A stretch of DNA of 64,000 bases from Streptomyces sp. NBC_00390 (GTDB taxonomy: Bacteria; Actinomycetota; Actinomycetes; Streptomycetales; Streptomycetaceae). A program made the translations under genes and the position numbers. Shown one piece after another: positions 17,687 through 27,991 of this stretch (position 1 is its first letter; every line of letters starts with the position of its first letter). The notes below the pieces were generated by a model that was not told where the DNA came from, did not search any database, and saw nothing but the letters and a program-made list of their open reading frames with translations. The stretch lies in contig NZ_CP107945.1 of assembly GCF_036057275.1 (NCBI RefSeq), positions 2,852,001-2,916,000 of the forward strand, read 5' to 3'.

Positions 17687-20443
17687 TCAGGGGCAGGCAT
17701 GCTTCTCCGGCCCCCACGTATCGCGCACGTCACCGCGCGCCACCGTCCCGCACAGCAGCACCGTCTGCGAACCCTTCGCGCCCCCGCGCTCGACCGCTAT
17801 CAGCTTCTTCTCCGTCAGCCGCCCCCCGCCCGAGGCCCCGTGGGCGTCGATCCGCCCCGTGGCCCCGTCGAAGCCCCCGCCGCCGAGGCCCTGGTAGAGC
17901 ACCGCCTGCAGCAGCCCACGGTCGAGGCGTTCGTCATGTCCGCCGGTGCCCCTCCACGCCTGATCGACACCCTCCGCGAGATACCGCATCGCGTCCCAGG
18001 CGAGCGCCACATGGGCGTCCTGGCGCATTGCCCCCGTACGGGTGCCATGGTCCTTGGCGTAGGTACGGTCGTACTCCGAGAGGAAGGCCGCCGCCTCACC
18101 GCTCGCCCCCGCCAGCACCGGGGCCCGGCCGTGCGAGACGTAGTACAGCGTCAGCCCGGCGAACACCTCCCACGGCCTGCGCTCCTCCGTCAGCGCGTTG
18201 GTGACGTCGTCGCCACCGAGCACGCTCACCTCCGGACAGTCCCGCGCATCCCGCGTCAACTCGCCCAGGAACAACTGGAACTGGCTGCCCCGTCCCGCCC
18301 ACACCACCGCCGTGCGCGGCTCGTCGGCCACGGCCCGGCACACCTCGCGCGCCAGGTCGTCGACGGTCGCGACGGAGGATCCGGCCGGACCGCCCGGCAT
18401 GGGAGAAGGCTCGGGCGCGTCCGTCGGCGTGTACAGAAGCATGCCGGTGCGCTCGTCCCCGTACGCCGTACGGAAGGCCGTCGCGAGGCTCGCGCTGTAC
18501 GCGTCGGAAGGATCGGCGATCAGCCGCACCCGCACCGCGGACTTCCCGTCCACCATCGGCGCATGCTCGGCGAACGCCGCCATCACCTGGCCGGCCCGGG
18601 TGTCGGTCGGTGCGGTCTGGTAGTAGTGCCCGCCCTGGCGCAGCAGCTCGTCGGCGGTGCCCGAGGTGCCTACCATCGGCAGCCCCGCGTCGTCGAAGAT
18701 GCCTATCGCCTCGTACGTGTTGCGGCGGCTCTGCCCGAATCCGACGACCCCGACGATCGAGCCGTCCTTGTCGGCGAGTTCCACGATCCGGCGTGCCACG
18801 GCCGGGGCGTCCTTGAACCGGTCCCCCGCGTTCGCCGCGAGCACCCGCAACGGCACCCGCTCCCCCGAGCCCAGCGCCTGCCCGTTCACATACGCCTGGG
18901 CCAGGGCGATACCGCGCAGCTCGGCAAGCGTGCCGCCGCGCACCGGGTCCTCGGCGTCCTTGCCGCCGCTGAGCGCCCCGAAGTAGACGACCGTGCGGGC
19001 ACGCGGACGGGGATCGTCGTCGCGCCGGCCCGAAAGCTCCTTCTCCACCTGCTCGTTCTGCCGCTCGATGCGCTGCAGTACGTCACGCACGGCCCGGTCG
19101 CTGTCGGCCGCGCCGAACGACGCGGCCCCCTCCGCGACGCCGACGCACTGCCCGTCCGTGCCGAGGAAGGTGGAACCGAGACACGGATCGGGACCGTCCG
19201 CCGAGAACGGCACCCCGGCGACCAGCCCTCCGGTCAGCACCAGGGCGAGCACCCCCGCGCCGAGCACCCCGACCACCTCGGCCCCCGGCCCCCACCGCAT
19301 GGCGGGCGGGGCGAGCGTCGGCCAGCGGCCCAGCCAGTACGTCGCGGCCTGGTCGTCCTCGGGGCCCTCGGCGACCGGCACCACCATCCCGGACGGCCGC
19401 CCGGGCGGAGTGCCGCGCTGGGCGATGTTGGCCAGGTCCGCGCCGGCGGCGGACAGGCCGGGGACCTCGATGTCGGGGATCCTGCTGGCGAGGGTGCGCA
19501 CCCCCGCGGCCACCGCCACCACCGACGTGCACCGCAAGTCCTCCATCGCGGAGCGCAGTTCACGCAGGAACCGCTGCACGCGCGACTCGGCGGGGCCCGC
19601 CTCCTCCACCAGCAGCACGAAGCGGCTGACCCGGCGGCGCCGCCAGGGGTTGAACAGCCGCTTGCGGGCGGCGGCTTCGAGGTCCGCGAGCAGCGCGTGC
19701 ACCAGGATCCGGTCAAGCTGCTCGGGATCCCCGTCCGAGCCACTGTCCACCAGGTCGAGGGCCGAGCGGAAGAAGTCGGTGGGCGGAGTGCCCTGCTGCT
19801 GGCGCACCCACTCCGCGTACCAGCGGCGGCCGCCGCCGCGGCCGCGCCCCAGCATCCGACGGCCCGCCCGACGCCCGTACAGGGCCCGCGGCAGCCGCTG
19901 GAAGAGCGGGCCCGCGATGAAGTTCCACAGCAGTTCGAGCAGGGTGCCGCCGTTGGCCTGATCCCGGCCGCCCAGCCACCACAGACCGCGGGCCAGCGCC
20001 GACACCTCGCGGTGCTCCGCGTAGCAGTGGTCCCGCAGCTCCCCCGGGCGGCGCTCCATGAGGCCACCGGCGGCGGGTGCGGTGACGACGGCGCGCAGCA
20101 GCCGGTAGGAGGGCAGCCGCAGCCGTCCGGTGCCGGGCGGCATGGTCGCGTCGAGCTGGTAGGTGATCTGCTCGAAGAGGTTCAGCGGCGCCTCGGCCGG
20201 GTCGGCGGGCCCGTCGGGCAGCCAGACATGCGGTGCGAGCCCCCTCTCGCGTCCCCGCAGCCGGGACCGTAACCCGGCTACGATCCGGCGCCCCGCCTGA
20301 CCGCTGCCCGGCTCGCTCAGCAGCACCACCGGCACGCGGCTGCGGCTGCGGCGCGGCTGGACGACCAGTTTGTCGAAGGCGTCGACGAAACGCTCGACGC
20401 CCGGATAGGCCGGAATCCGGCTGTGCGGTTCCCCCGTTGACAC
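17687..20443 (-). CDS. Transmembrane fusion: degenerate NTPase-like region plus periplasmic-binding-like domain
   Basis: 918 residues from GTG 20443 (GGGGAGG upstream). Residues ~35-345 look like a degenerate STAND/AAA-type NTPase: VVLLSEPGSGQAGRRIV near 39-55 resembles a P-loop but lacks GK(S/T); RFVLLVEEAG (274-283) resembles Walker B; TSVVAVAAG (306-314) a sensor strand. One membrane helix follows at ~389-412. From ~484 to the end is a type I periplasmic-binding fold like branched-chain amino-acid receptors (RTVVYFGALSG, VGVVGFGQSRRNTYEAIGIF, GLPMVGTSGTADELL, YYQTAPTDTRAG, VLGGDDVTNAL). It is not a lipoprotein and no permease is nearby, so it resembles a sensor rather than a transport receptor. 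Function unknown. Confidence 0.75.
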   Translation of the reverse strand: MSTGEPHSRIPAYPGVERFVDAFDKLVVQPRRSRSRVPVVLLSEPGSGQAGRRIVAGLRSRLRGRERGLAPHVWLPDGPADPAEAPLNLFEQITYQLDATMPPGTGRLRLPSYRLLRAVVTAPAAGGLMERRPGELRDHCYAEHREVSALARGLWWLGGRDQANGGTLLELLWNFIAGPLFQRLPRALYGRRAGRRMLGRGRGGGRRWYAEWVRQQQGTPPTDFFRSALDLVDSGSDGDPEQLDRILVHALLADLEAAARKRLFNPWRRRRVSRFVLLVEEAGPAESRVQRFLRELRSAMEDLRCTSVVAVAAGVRTLASRIPDIEVPGLSAAGADLANIAQRGTPPGRPSGMVVPVAEGPEDDQAATYWLGRWPTLAPPAMRWGPGAEVVGVLGAGVLALVLTGGLVAGVPFSADGPDPCLGSTFLGTDGQCVGVAEGAASFGAADSDRAVRDVLQRIERQNEQVEKELSGRRDDDPRPRARTVVYFGALSGGKDAEDPVRGGTLAELRGIALAQAYVNGQALGSGERVPLRVLAANAGDRFKDAPAVARRIVELADKDGSIVGVVGFGQSRRNTYEAIGIFDDAGLPMVGTSGTADELLRQGGHYYQTAPTDTRAGQVMAAFAEHAPMVDGKSAVRVRLIADPSDAYSASLATAFRTAYGDERTGMLLYTPTDAPEPSPMPGGPAGSSVATVDDLAREVCRAVADEPRTAVVWAGRGSQFQLFLGELTRDARDCPEVSVLGGDDVTNALTEERRPWEVFAGLTLYYVSHGRAPVLAGASGEAAAFLSEYDRTYAKDHGTRTGAMRQDAHVALAWDAMRYLAEGVDQAWRGTGGHDERLDRGLLQAVLYQGLGGGGFDGATGRIDAHGASGGGRLTEKKLIAVERGGAKGSQTVLLCGTVARGDVRDTWGPEKHACP

Positions 20444-20560
20444 TGTTCCCCCTCCCCTGCACGTGCGATCACGTGAGTGTCAAAGGTCGTGCCCCGCACC
20501 AGCGGTGTGCAACCGTCCGGGACGCGGCAGGCTCATCCCCCCGGGCGTACCGTGTGCGAT

Positions 20561-21406
20561 GTGATCGATTTCCGTACGGGCGCCCCCGTCACCGGCTCTC
20601 TCGACGTCGACTGGCACGCCGGCTGGCCCTCGCCCAAGCATGACCCCGCCCCGGAGATCCAGGTCCACGCGTACTCCGAGCACACCGTGATCCTGCGGCA
20701 GAACATGTCCGTGCACCACGAAGCCCCTTTCCTGTTCCTGCTGTTCGGGAACGAACGGGCGCTGCTGTTGGACACCGGCGCCAGCCCCGACCCCGCGCAC
20801 CTGCCGCTGCGCGCCACCGTCGACACGCTGGTCGAGCAGTGGCTCGCCCGCCACCCGCGCAAGGGGTACGGGCTGGTCGTGGCCCACACCCATGGCCACG
20901 GGGACCACATCGCGGGCGACGGACAGTTCGCGGACCGCCCGCACACCGAGGTCGTCGGGACGTCGCTCGACGCCGTGACGGCGTACTTCGGGTTCGAGCA
21001 GTGGCCGCTGCGGGCCGCGGAGCTGGATCTCGGCGGGCGGGTGCTCGATCTGCTGCCCGGCCCCGGGCACCAGGAGGCGGCGGTCGTCTTCCATGACCGG
21101 CACACCGGCCTGCTGCTGACCGGCGACTCCCTCTACCCGGGTCGTCTGTACGTCAGGGACCTGGCCGCCTTCCGGGCCACCGTCGACCGCCTGATGGCGT
21201 TCTGCGGGACGACCCCGGTGACGCACATCCTCGGCTGTCACATCGAGATGACCCGCACCCCGGACGAGGACTACCCCCGCGGCACCACTCATCAGCCGGA
21301 CGAGCCGCCGCTCCAGCTCACGCCCGGCCATCTGCGCCGGCTGCGTGATGCCCTGGACGGGCGTCTGGGCCCGTGCGGTGACTTCATCGTGGTGTACCAG
21401 GATTGA
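20561..21406 (+). CDS. Metallo-beta-lactamase-fold hydrolase
   Basis: 281 residues if started at GTG 20561; GTG 20552 and 20477 are alternatives, none with a good ribosome site. The MBL signature is present: VAHTHGHGDHIAGD (H-x-H-x-D-H), a third His in GPGHQEAAVVF, Asp in LLTGDSLY, and a distal His in ILGCHIEMT. This binds two metal ions, usually zinc, in a cytoplasmic hydrolase. Substrate not predictable. Its last 23 bp overlap the 3' end of the convergent GH5 gene. Confidence 0.85.
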   Translation: MIDFRTGAPVTGSLDVDWHAGWPSPKHDPAPEIQVHAYSEHTVILRQNMSVHHEAPFLFLLFGNERALLLDTGASPDPAHLPLRATVDTLVEQWLARHPRKGYGLVVAHTHGHGDHIAGDGQFADRPHTEVVGTSLDAVTAYFGFEQWPLRAAELDLGGRVLDLLPGPGHQEAAVVFHDRHTGLLLTGDSLYPGRLYVRDLAAFRATVDRLMAFCGTTPVTHILGCHIEMTRTPDEDYPRGTTHQPDEPPLQLTPGHLRRLRDALDGRLGPCGDFIVVYQD

Positions 21407-22778
21407 CCAGGACGGTGACCTGCGCCCCGGGCCGGGCGTGGACCCGCACCGTGGCCGCGCGCTGCGGCGGGACCGTACGCGTGGTCGTCCAGGCGGGACC
21501 CGCCACCTCGATCCACCAGCCGGCCGCGCTCGGCGGCAGCGAGATCTCCGTGGCCGCGGAGCGCCGGGCCGCCCGGTACTCCAGCCGGTAGGTCCGGCTC
21601 CCGGAGTCGTACGCATCGGCCGCGACGCGGCCCGCCACGGCCGGGGCGTACGGGGCGGCGGTCTGCTCCTTGTTCGCACGGAATCGGCCCTCGTCGTCCA
21701 CGGCGCAGTACCCGCCTCCGTAGCACCACACATAGCCCGCCCATCCCGAGCTGTAGCGGTTCAGCGACACCAGTGCATCGCGGTAGAAGCGGGGCATGTT
21801 GGGGAGTGCGTGGTTGAGCGGACCCCACTCGCCGACCACGACCGGCACGCGGTACTCCTCGGGGTACGCGGTCACGGCCGCCTCGTAGGACTCGATCCAG
21901 CCCGCCGAGGGGTCGTAGTCGGCACCCGCCTCCATCGCCGTGTTGTAGAAGTGCGGGGCGTAGACGACCTTCGGGTCGTCGATCCTGCCGAGTCCGGTCG
22001 GTACGCCCTCCCCCACGATCGGCGTCGGTTCGACGAAGAGCCATGTGTCGTCGTCGACCGAACGGACCGCGTCCGCCAGGCGGTTGTACATCGCGGTGAG
22101 CTGCTCGCGCTCGATGCGCCGTGCCGCCGCCGGCAGACCCTCCCCCTCGCGCATCTCGCCCATCGGCTCGTTGATCAGGTCGTAGCCGAGGACGGCCGGA
22201 TGGCTCCCCAGCCTGCCGGCCAGCACCCGCCACATGCGTGCCTGCGCGCTGCGCAGGTCAGGGTCCTCGTAGAGGTGGGTGAAGGCGCGCTGCACGGCGG
22301 GCTCGAAGTACTCGGCGAACCAGTCGTCCGGGTGCGGGGTGAAGGGCAGGCCGTCCGTACGGGTGGCCCATTCGGGGATGCCGCGATGTCCGAAGGCGGG
22401 CCCGAAGACGTCCTGGTGGGCATCGATGAGCACGTGGACGCCGTACTTCTCCGCCCAGCGGAGGACGCGTTCGATCTTGCGCAGATACGCCTCGCTGTAG
22501 CGCCCGCGCTCCGGCTCCAGGTCGTCCCAGAAGACCAGCAGCCGCGCGAAGTTGAAGCCCTGGGCACGCAGGTCGCGGAAGTGCTTCTCGGTGATGGCCG
22601 TCAGGGCCTGATCGCCCCGGTGGGTCTTGTCCTCGACGTTCCAGCCGCGCAGCGTGAGGACCCGGCCGCGGTCGTCGGTGAGCGGGGGTATGCCGTCCCG
22701 GTGGTCGGCGTGGGCCGTGGCCGGGGTCAGCAGGGCGAGGCAGCAGGCGAGGACGGCGAGCAGGCGGTACACGGGCAA
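21384..22778 (-). CDS. Secreted GH5 glycosidase, endoglycosylceramidase-like
   Basis: 464 residues with a Sec signal peptide (MPVYRLLAVLACCLALLTPATAHA). GH5 features: RGWNVEDKT near the start, FNFARLLVFWDDLEP, LIDAHQDVFGPAF, acid/base Glu in GYDLINEPMGEM, and nucleophile Glu in VPVVVGEWGPLNH. The DAHQD motif and a C-terminal beta domain (~385-464) match endoglycoceramidases/glycosylceramidases rather than cellulases; these release glycans from glycolipids. Actual substrate in Streptomyces is uncertain. Extracellular. Tail-to-tail overlap of 23 bp with the MBL gene. Confidence 0.85.
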   Translation of the reverse strand: MPVYRLLAVLACCLALLTPATAHADHRDGIPPLTDDRGRVLTLRGWNVEDKTHRGDQALTAITEKHFRDLRAQGFNFARLLVFWDDLEPERGRYSEAYLRKIERVLRWAEKYGVHVLIDAHQDVFGPAFGHRGIPEWATRTDGLPFTPHPDDWFAEYFEPAVQRAFTHLYEDPDLRSAQARMWRVLAGRLGSHPAVLGYDLINEPMGEMREGEGLPAAARRIEREQLTAMYNRLADAVRSVDDDTWLFVEPTPIVGEGVPTGLGRIDDPKVVYAPHFYNTAMEAGADYDPSAGWIESYEAAVTAYPEEYRVPVVVGEWGPLNHALPNMPRFYRDALVSLNRYSSGWAGYVWCYGGGYCAVDDEGRFRANKEQTAAPYAPAVAGRVAADAYDSGSRTYRLEYRAARRSAATEISLPPSAAGWWIEVAGPAWTTTRTVPPQRAATVRVHARPGAQVTVLVNPGTPR

Positions 22779-22834
22779 CCTCCGGCACGGTCGGCGACAG
22801 TGCCGGAGATCCCATCAGCAGATCTGACGACCCA

Positions 22835-23800
22835 TCAAGGGTTCGTCAGGACAATCTTTCCGAAGAGGTCGCCGGAGGCGATCTTCTCGAAGCCCTCCCG
22901 TGCCCGGTCCAGCGGCAGCACCTCGTCGATCACCGGCCGCACGCCCGTGGCCGCGCAGAACGAGAGCAGGTCCTCCAGCTCGTCCTTGGAGCCCATGGTC
23001 GAGCCGACGACCTTCAGCTCCAGGAAGAAGATCCGGGTGAGCTCGGCGTGCGAGGGCCGGTCACCGCTCGTGGCCCCCGAGATCACCAGCGTGCCGCCGG
23101 GCCGCAGCGACTTGACCGAGTGCGACCAGGTGGCGGCGCCGACGGTCTCGACGACCGCGTCCACACGCCGGGGCAGACGGGCGCCCGGCTCGTACGCCTC
23201 CTCCGCACCCAGCTCGACGGCACGCTTGCGCTTGGCCTCGTCGCGGCTGGTCGCGTACACCCGCAGCCCGGCCGCCTTGCCGAGCACGATCGCGGCGGTG
23301 GCGACACCACCGCCCGCGCCCTGGACAAGGACCGAATCGCCAGGACGGACACCCGCGTTGGTGAAGAGCATGCGGTAGGCGGTCAGCCACGCGGTGGGCA
23401 GGCACGCGGCCTGCTCGAAGGTGAGCTCCTTGGGCTTCGGCAGCACGTTCCAGGTGGGCACGGAGACCTGCTCGGCGAAGGTCCCCTGGTAGCGCTCGGT
23501 CAGGATGGAGCGGGGCTCGTCCGGGCCGACGCCGTGACCGCTCTGGCCGATGACCGAGTGCAGGACGACTTCGTTGCCGTCCGCGTCGATGCCGGCTGCG
23601 TCGCAGCCGAGGATCATCGGCAGCTTGTCCTCGGAGAGGCCCACACCACGCAGCGACCACAGGTCGTGGTGGTTGAGGGAGGCAGCCTTGACGGTCACGG
23701 TCGTCCAGCCGGGACGGTCCTCGGGTGCGGGGCGTTCGCCCAGTTCGAGGCCGTTGAGCGGCTGGTCACGGTCGATGCGGGCGGCGTAGGCGGCGAACAT
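22835..23800 (-). CDS. Zinc-type/quinone oxidoreductase (MDR family)
   Basis: 321 residues. ATG 23800 is preferred to an upstream frame because the MDR domain begins right there (MFAAYAARIDRDQPLNGLEL) and AAGG lies upstream. GroES-like domain residues ~25-130 (ASLNHHDLWSLRG, ILGCDAAGID); Rossmann domain with SVLVQGAGGGVATAAIVLGKAAG, the NADPH loop of quinone-reductase-like members. Catalytic zinc ligands are incomplete, so a zinc-free quinone/alkene reductase is more likely than an alcohol dehydrogenase. Monocistronic: a hairpin just upstream closes the phoD operon. Confidence 0.88.
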   Translation of the reverse strand: MFAAYAARIDRDQPLNGLELGERPAPEDRPGWTTVTVKAASLNHHDLWSLRGVGLSEDKLPMILGCDAAGIDADGNEVVLHSVIGQSGHGVGPDEPRSILTERYQGTFAEQVSVPTWNVLPKPKELTFEQAACLPTAWLTAYRMLFTNAGVRPGDSVLVQGAGGGVATAAIVLGKAAGLRVYATSRDEAKRKRAVELGAEEAYEPGARLPRRVDAVVETVGAATWSHSVKSLRPGGTLVISGATSGDRPSHAELTRIFFLELKVVGSTMGSKDELEDLLSFCAATGVRPVIDEVLPLDRAREGFEKIASGDLFGKIVLTNP

Positions 23801-23819
23801 GACCTTGACGATAGGGCGG

Positions 23820-23850
23820 CACCGGTGCGCGACGGAACCGCGCACCGGTG
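23820..23850 (-). terminator. Terminator of the phoD operon
   Basis: 12-bp perfect stem (23820-23831 with 23839-23850), 7-nt loop, lying 13 nt beyond the phoD-family stop on the complement and just upstream of the oxidoreductase gene. Confidence 0.7.
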
Positions 23851-23862
23851 TGACACGCGTCC

Positions 23863-25428
23863 CTAGTCCCTTCGGTACTGCGCCGGGGAGTTCTTCGTCG
23901 CCGGGTCCTCGTACGAGCCGACCCCGCCGCGGTCCACATGGAACGTGGTCAGCGTCGTCACGGGCGAGACCGGGTCACGGCGGTCGGCGATCACCCGCAT
24001 GTGGGCGCTGAAGCGCTCCGGGGTGGCCTCGTAGACGTCGTAGCCGTAGCGATTGCCCTCGAAGTACTTCAGGTGCGGGTTGGCAGCGCCCATGAGAGGG
24101 CCGTTGGTCCGGTTCCAGTCCGCGGAGTACGCGCCCGAGGTGACGGAGTGCGCCGTGAACTCCGTACCGACCACCGGCGACGAGGTGTCGTCGAAGTCGG
24201 TCCTGATGTCGTCCACGAAGGCGGAGTGCCAGTCGCCGGTGATGACGACGAGGTCCTCCAGCCCGCTGCTGTGGACATGCCCCAGTACCTCCTTGCGCTC
24301 GGCGAGGAAGCCGTCCCACTGGTCGGTGAACATGTACGAGCCGCCCGGCCGGCCGCGCAGCTGGCTGAGCATGATCGAGTTGGCCCAGACGTGCCAGGAG
24401 TCGGGTGCGCGGTCGATGCCCCGCTTGAGCCAGGACTTCTGCTCGGCCCCGAGGATGGTGCCGTCGGCGAGGTTCTGCGCGGAGCGGTACGAGCGCAGGT
24501 CGAGGACGGTCAGCTCCAGCAGGTCGCCCCAGCGGCGGACCCGGCGGATCTCGGGGTCGGGCAGGGCGGACGCACCGTCGTCGCGATGCGGCATGTTCTC
24601 GTACCAGGCCTGGTACGCGGCGGCCCGGCGCTGCATGAACGGGGCGCCACCGCCGGTGCCGGAGTAGTCGTTGGCGACCTCGTGGTCGTCCCAGGTGAGG
24701 AACCAGGGGTGGGCGGCGTGGGCCTCGCGCAGGGATGCGTCGCCCTTGTAGAGCGCGTGGCGGCGGCGGTAGTCGGCGACGGTGAAGACCGACGGGCCCT
24801 CGTGGTCGCGGACGTGGTCGGCCGGGACGCCACCGACCTGGCCGTGCTCGTAGATGTAGTCGCCCAGGTGGACGACGAAGTCGACGTTCTCGCGTGCGAT
24901 ACCCCGGTGGGCGGCGTAGAAGCCGTCGTGGAAGGCCTGGCAGTTGGCGGCGGCGAACCGGACGGACGCGACGGCGCCGACCGGCGCGGTCTTCGTCCGG
25001 CCGGTACGGCTCGTCCGGCCGAGGGCCGTGAACCCGTACCAGTAGCGGGTGTTCGCGCGCAGCCCGCTGACGGGTACGTGCACGCTGTGCCCGAGCGTGG
25101 CCGAGGCGGTGGCAGTGCCACGGGTGACGACTCGCCGCAGCAGGGGGTCGGTGGCGACGACCCAGTCGACCTCGACGACTTCGGGCAGGTCCTGCTCGGC
25201 GGCGAGCGGTTCGGGTGCGAGGCGGGTCCACAGCAGGACACTTGTCGGCTGCGGATCCCCGGAGGCGACACCGAGCGTGAACGGTGCGGGGTCGTAGTCG
25301 GCACCGAGGGCTTCCGCGGCCTCCCGCGCCTGCGCCGGCGAGAGTCCGGCGCTCAGCGGCCAGGCGAGGTTGAGCGCGCCCACGGCACCGGCGGCCTTGA
25401 GCAGATCACGTCGGTTGAGCCTGGTCAC
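23863..25428 (-). CDS. PhoD-family alkaline phosphatase, Tat-exported
   Basis: 521 residues from GTG 25428, which overlaps the upstream stop (GTGA). The N-terminus TRLNRRDLLKAAGAVGALNL is a twin-arginine signal (RRDLLK) ending near SPAQA. The PhoD N-terminal domain (FTLGVASGDPQPTSVLLWTRL) leads to the metallophosphoesterase core: FAAANCQAF, VHLGDYIYE (metal-binding D and Y), WDDHEVANDY, and ITGDWHSAFV. These ligate Fe/Ca in PhoD phosphodiesterase/monoesterases, which act extracellularly to release phosphate from organic phosphate or teichoic acid. No PHO box was searched for systematically. Confidence 0.93.
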   Translation of the reverse strand: MTRLNRRDLLKAAGAVGALNLAWPLSAGLSPAQAREAAEALGADYDPAPFTLGVASGDPQPTSVLLWTRLAPEPLAAEQDLPEVVEVDWVVATDPLLRRVVTRGTATASATLGHSVHVPVSGLRANTRYWYGFTALGRTSRTGRTKTAPVGAVASVRFAAANCQAFHDGFYAAHRGIARENVDFVVHLGDYIYEHGQVGGVPADHVRDHEGPSVFTVADYRRRHALYKGDASLREAHAAHPWFLTWDDHEVANDYSGTGGGAPFMQRRAAAYQAWYENMPHRDDGASALPDPEIRRVRRWGDLLELTVLDLRSYRSAQNLADGTILGAEQKSWLKRGIDRAPDSWHVWANSIMLSQLRGRPGGSYMFTDQWDGFLAERKEVLGHVHSSGLEDLVVITGDWHSAFVDDIRTDFDDTSSPVVGTEFTAHSVTSGAYSADWNRTNGPLMGAANPHLKYFEGNRYGYDVYEATPERFSAHMRVIADRRDPVSPVTTLTTFHVDRGGVGSYEDPATKNSPAQYRRD

Positions 25429-26003
25429 TTGCGTACCCCCGTGGCCGTCAGGCTGAGTGATATGGCGTCGGCGTACCCGTCGTTGGAGGTCCCGCCGCCG
25501 CTGCGGGTGAAGACGAGCAGGAGGCGCGCGGTACGGGCCCCGGGCGGGACGGCCGCGGAAGCCGTCCGCTCGACCAGGCCGGTGCGGGAGCCGCGCTCGG
25601 CGGCCGTCACCGGGCCGAGCACGGAGAGGGCGACGGGCGTGCCCTTGGCGTCGCGGAACTCCACGGACAGCCGGACGCCGTCCTCCTGCATGGAGTAACC
25701 GCCGAGCCATGCGCCGACGGTGTAACGCACCAGGCCGGCATCGACGGCGGCCCGGCCGGTCGCCCCGGCTGCGGGCAGGGAGATGTCCTGTACGAGTGCG
25801 GTCCGGGGCGAGTTGCCGCCGCTGAAGAACCTGCTCCCGCGCTGGGCGGGACCCGGGTCGGCGGCGGTCGGATACCCGCCGCCGAGTGCGTAGCCGACGA
25901 GCGCGGGCGCCCCTTGCTTGATGACCCATCCGGTGACGGAACCGACGGGTTCGGCGCTTCCGCCGGGCCCGGTCTCGGCGTCGCCGTTGACGACCAGATT
26001 CAC
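25425..26003 (-). CDS. Galactose-binding-like beta-sandwich protein coupled to phoD
   Basis: 192 residues from GTG 26003 with AGGAGG 5-10 nt upstream. The pattern MNLVVNGDAETGPGG, VTGWVI, GSRFFSGGN, LVQDISLPA, VRYTVGAWLGGY, AVPPGARTARLLLVFTRSGG, NDGYADAISLSL is that of carbohydrate-binding/discoidin-like jelly rolls such as CBM4/9-type domains, in which the N-terminal NGDAET and C-terminal DxxS strands bind calcium. Lacks a signal peptide, which is odd if it works with an exported phosphatase; it might be co-exported with it. Coupled by GTGA overlap. Confidence 0.7.
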   Translation of the reverse strand: MNLVVNGDAETGPGGSAEPVGSVTGWVIKQGAPALVGYALGGGYPTAADPGPAQRGSRFFSGGNSPRTALVQDISLPAAGATGRAAVDAGLVRYTVGAWLGGYSMQEDGVRLSVEFRDAKGTPVALSVLGPVTAAERGSRTGLVERTASAAVPPGARTARLLLVFTRSGGGTSNDGYADAISLSLTATGVRK

Positions 26004-26160
26004 ACGCGCCTCCTGTGGAACGGGGGTTGGCGCGTCGCATCACAGCAGTGCGAGGTGAACCTGGGAAGGCGCGGACCGGAACAGTGGCATGAAACGAGCC
26101 AGGCCGCCCGCGCCCGGGTGCCCACCCGGCAACGGCGGCCGCCAGGGTGACCGCGGGCCG

Positions 26161-26184
26161 GCCGGACGGCCGGACGGCCGGACG
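26161..26184. repeat. GCCGGACG tandem octamer, three copies
   Basis: Three exact copies of GCCGGACG followed by the partial copy GCCCGGACGG. A simple-sequence tract in a gene-free region; no function suggested. Confidence 0.8.
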
Positions 26185-26718
26185 GCCCGGACGGCGCAGG
26201 GTCAGCCGACCGGACCGGCACGTGCGCGGCGGGAAGCGGAAGGGCCCGGACGGCGCGCCCCCACGCCGGTCGCGAAGGCCGCCCCTGGCCGTGGACACCC
26301 GCACCCGAACAGCCGGCACATCGGCCGACGCGGTCACCGCAAGACGGTCCACAGTCCGGGTCGGCGTTCGGCGCACAGCCGAGCCAAGGGGCGCCACCGC
26401 CGCAGACCGCAGCCGACCCGACCGACCGACACGGTCTCCACCGCGACCACGAGACGGTCAGGAGGGGCGGTCCGGTGGGCGGTCGAGCCTCCGGCCGAAG
26501 AAGGCCCGACCAGGGCGGCCAAAGCCGACGGCGCCGACATCACGACCGAAGGCCGGTCAAACGAGGGCCCGCCGGGCAGCTGCCGGGCGGGGCCGCCCGC
26601 GCATCCGGCTTCGGTGCGCGGGGCGAAAGATGCCCCTCAGGGCCTCGGCCATGAGCTCGGCGCCGTACTTCACCCGTCCGGCGCAGCTCGGCCCCACGAG
26701 TCCACGCAGACGCGGAAC

Positions 26719-26759
26719 GGGCCGCGTCGTACCCCCGGCCGGGTGGTACGACGCGGCCC
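26719..26759 (-). terminator. Terminator of the malic enzyme gene
   Basis: 14-bp perfect stem (26719-26732 with 26746-26759) and 13-nt loop, 21 nt past the stop on the complement. Confidence 0.7.
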
Positions 26760-26779
26760 GCTCGCCGCGTGCACAAACG

Positions 26780-27991
<1,212 letters not shown>

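Larger units (their letters stand above)
26004..26779. other. Long intergenic region, no gene seen
   Basis: 776 nt of very GC-rich DNA. Frames here have low-complexity Arg/Pro/Gly composition and no recognisable domains. It contains three perfect tandem copies of the 8-mer GCCGGACG (26161-26184) with partial flanks, and the malic-enzyme terminator near the right end. Confidence 0.5.

Noticed and set aside
23863..26397. 844-codon frame including the PhoD phosphatase
   Set aside because: The Tat signal and the GTGA overlap fix the start at 25428; the upstream part is shadow of the 192-aa gene and non-coding DNA.
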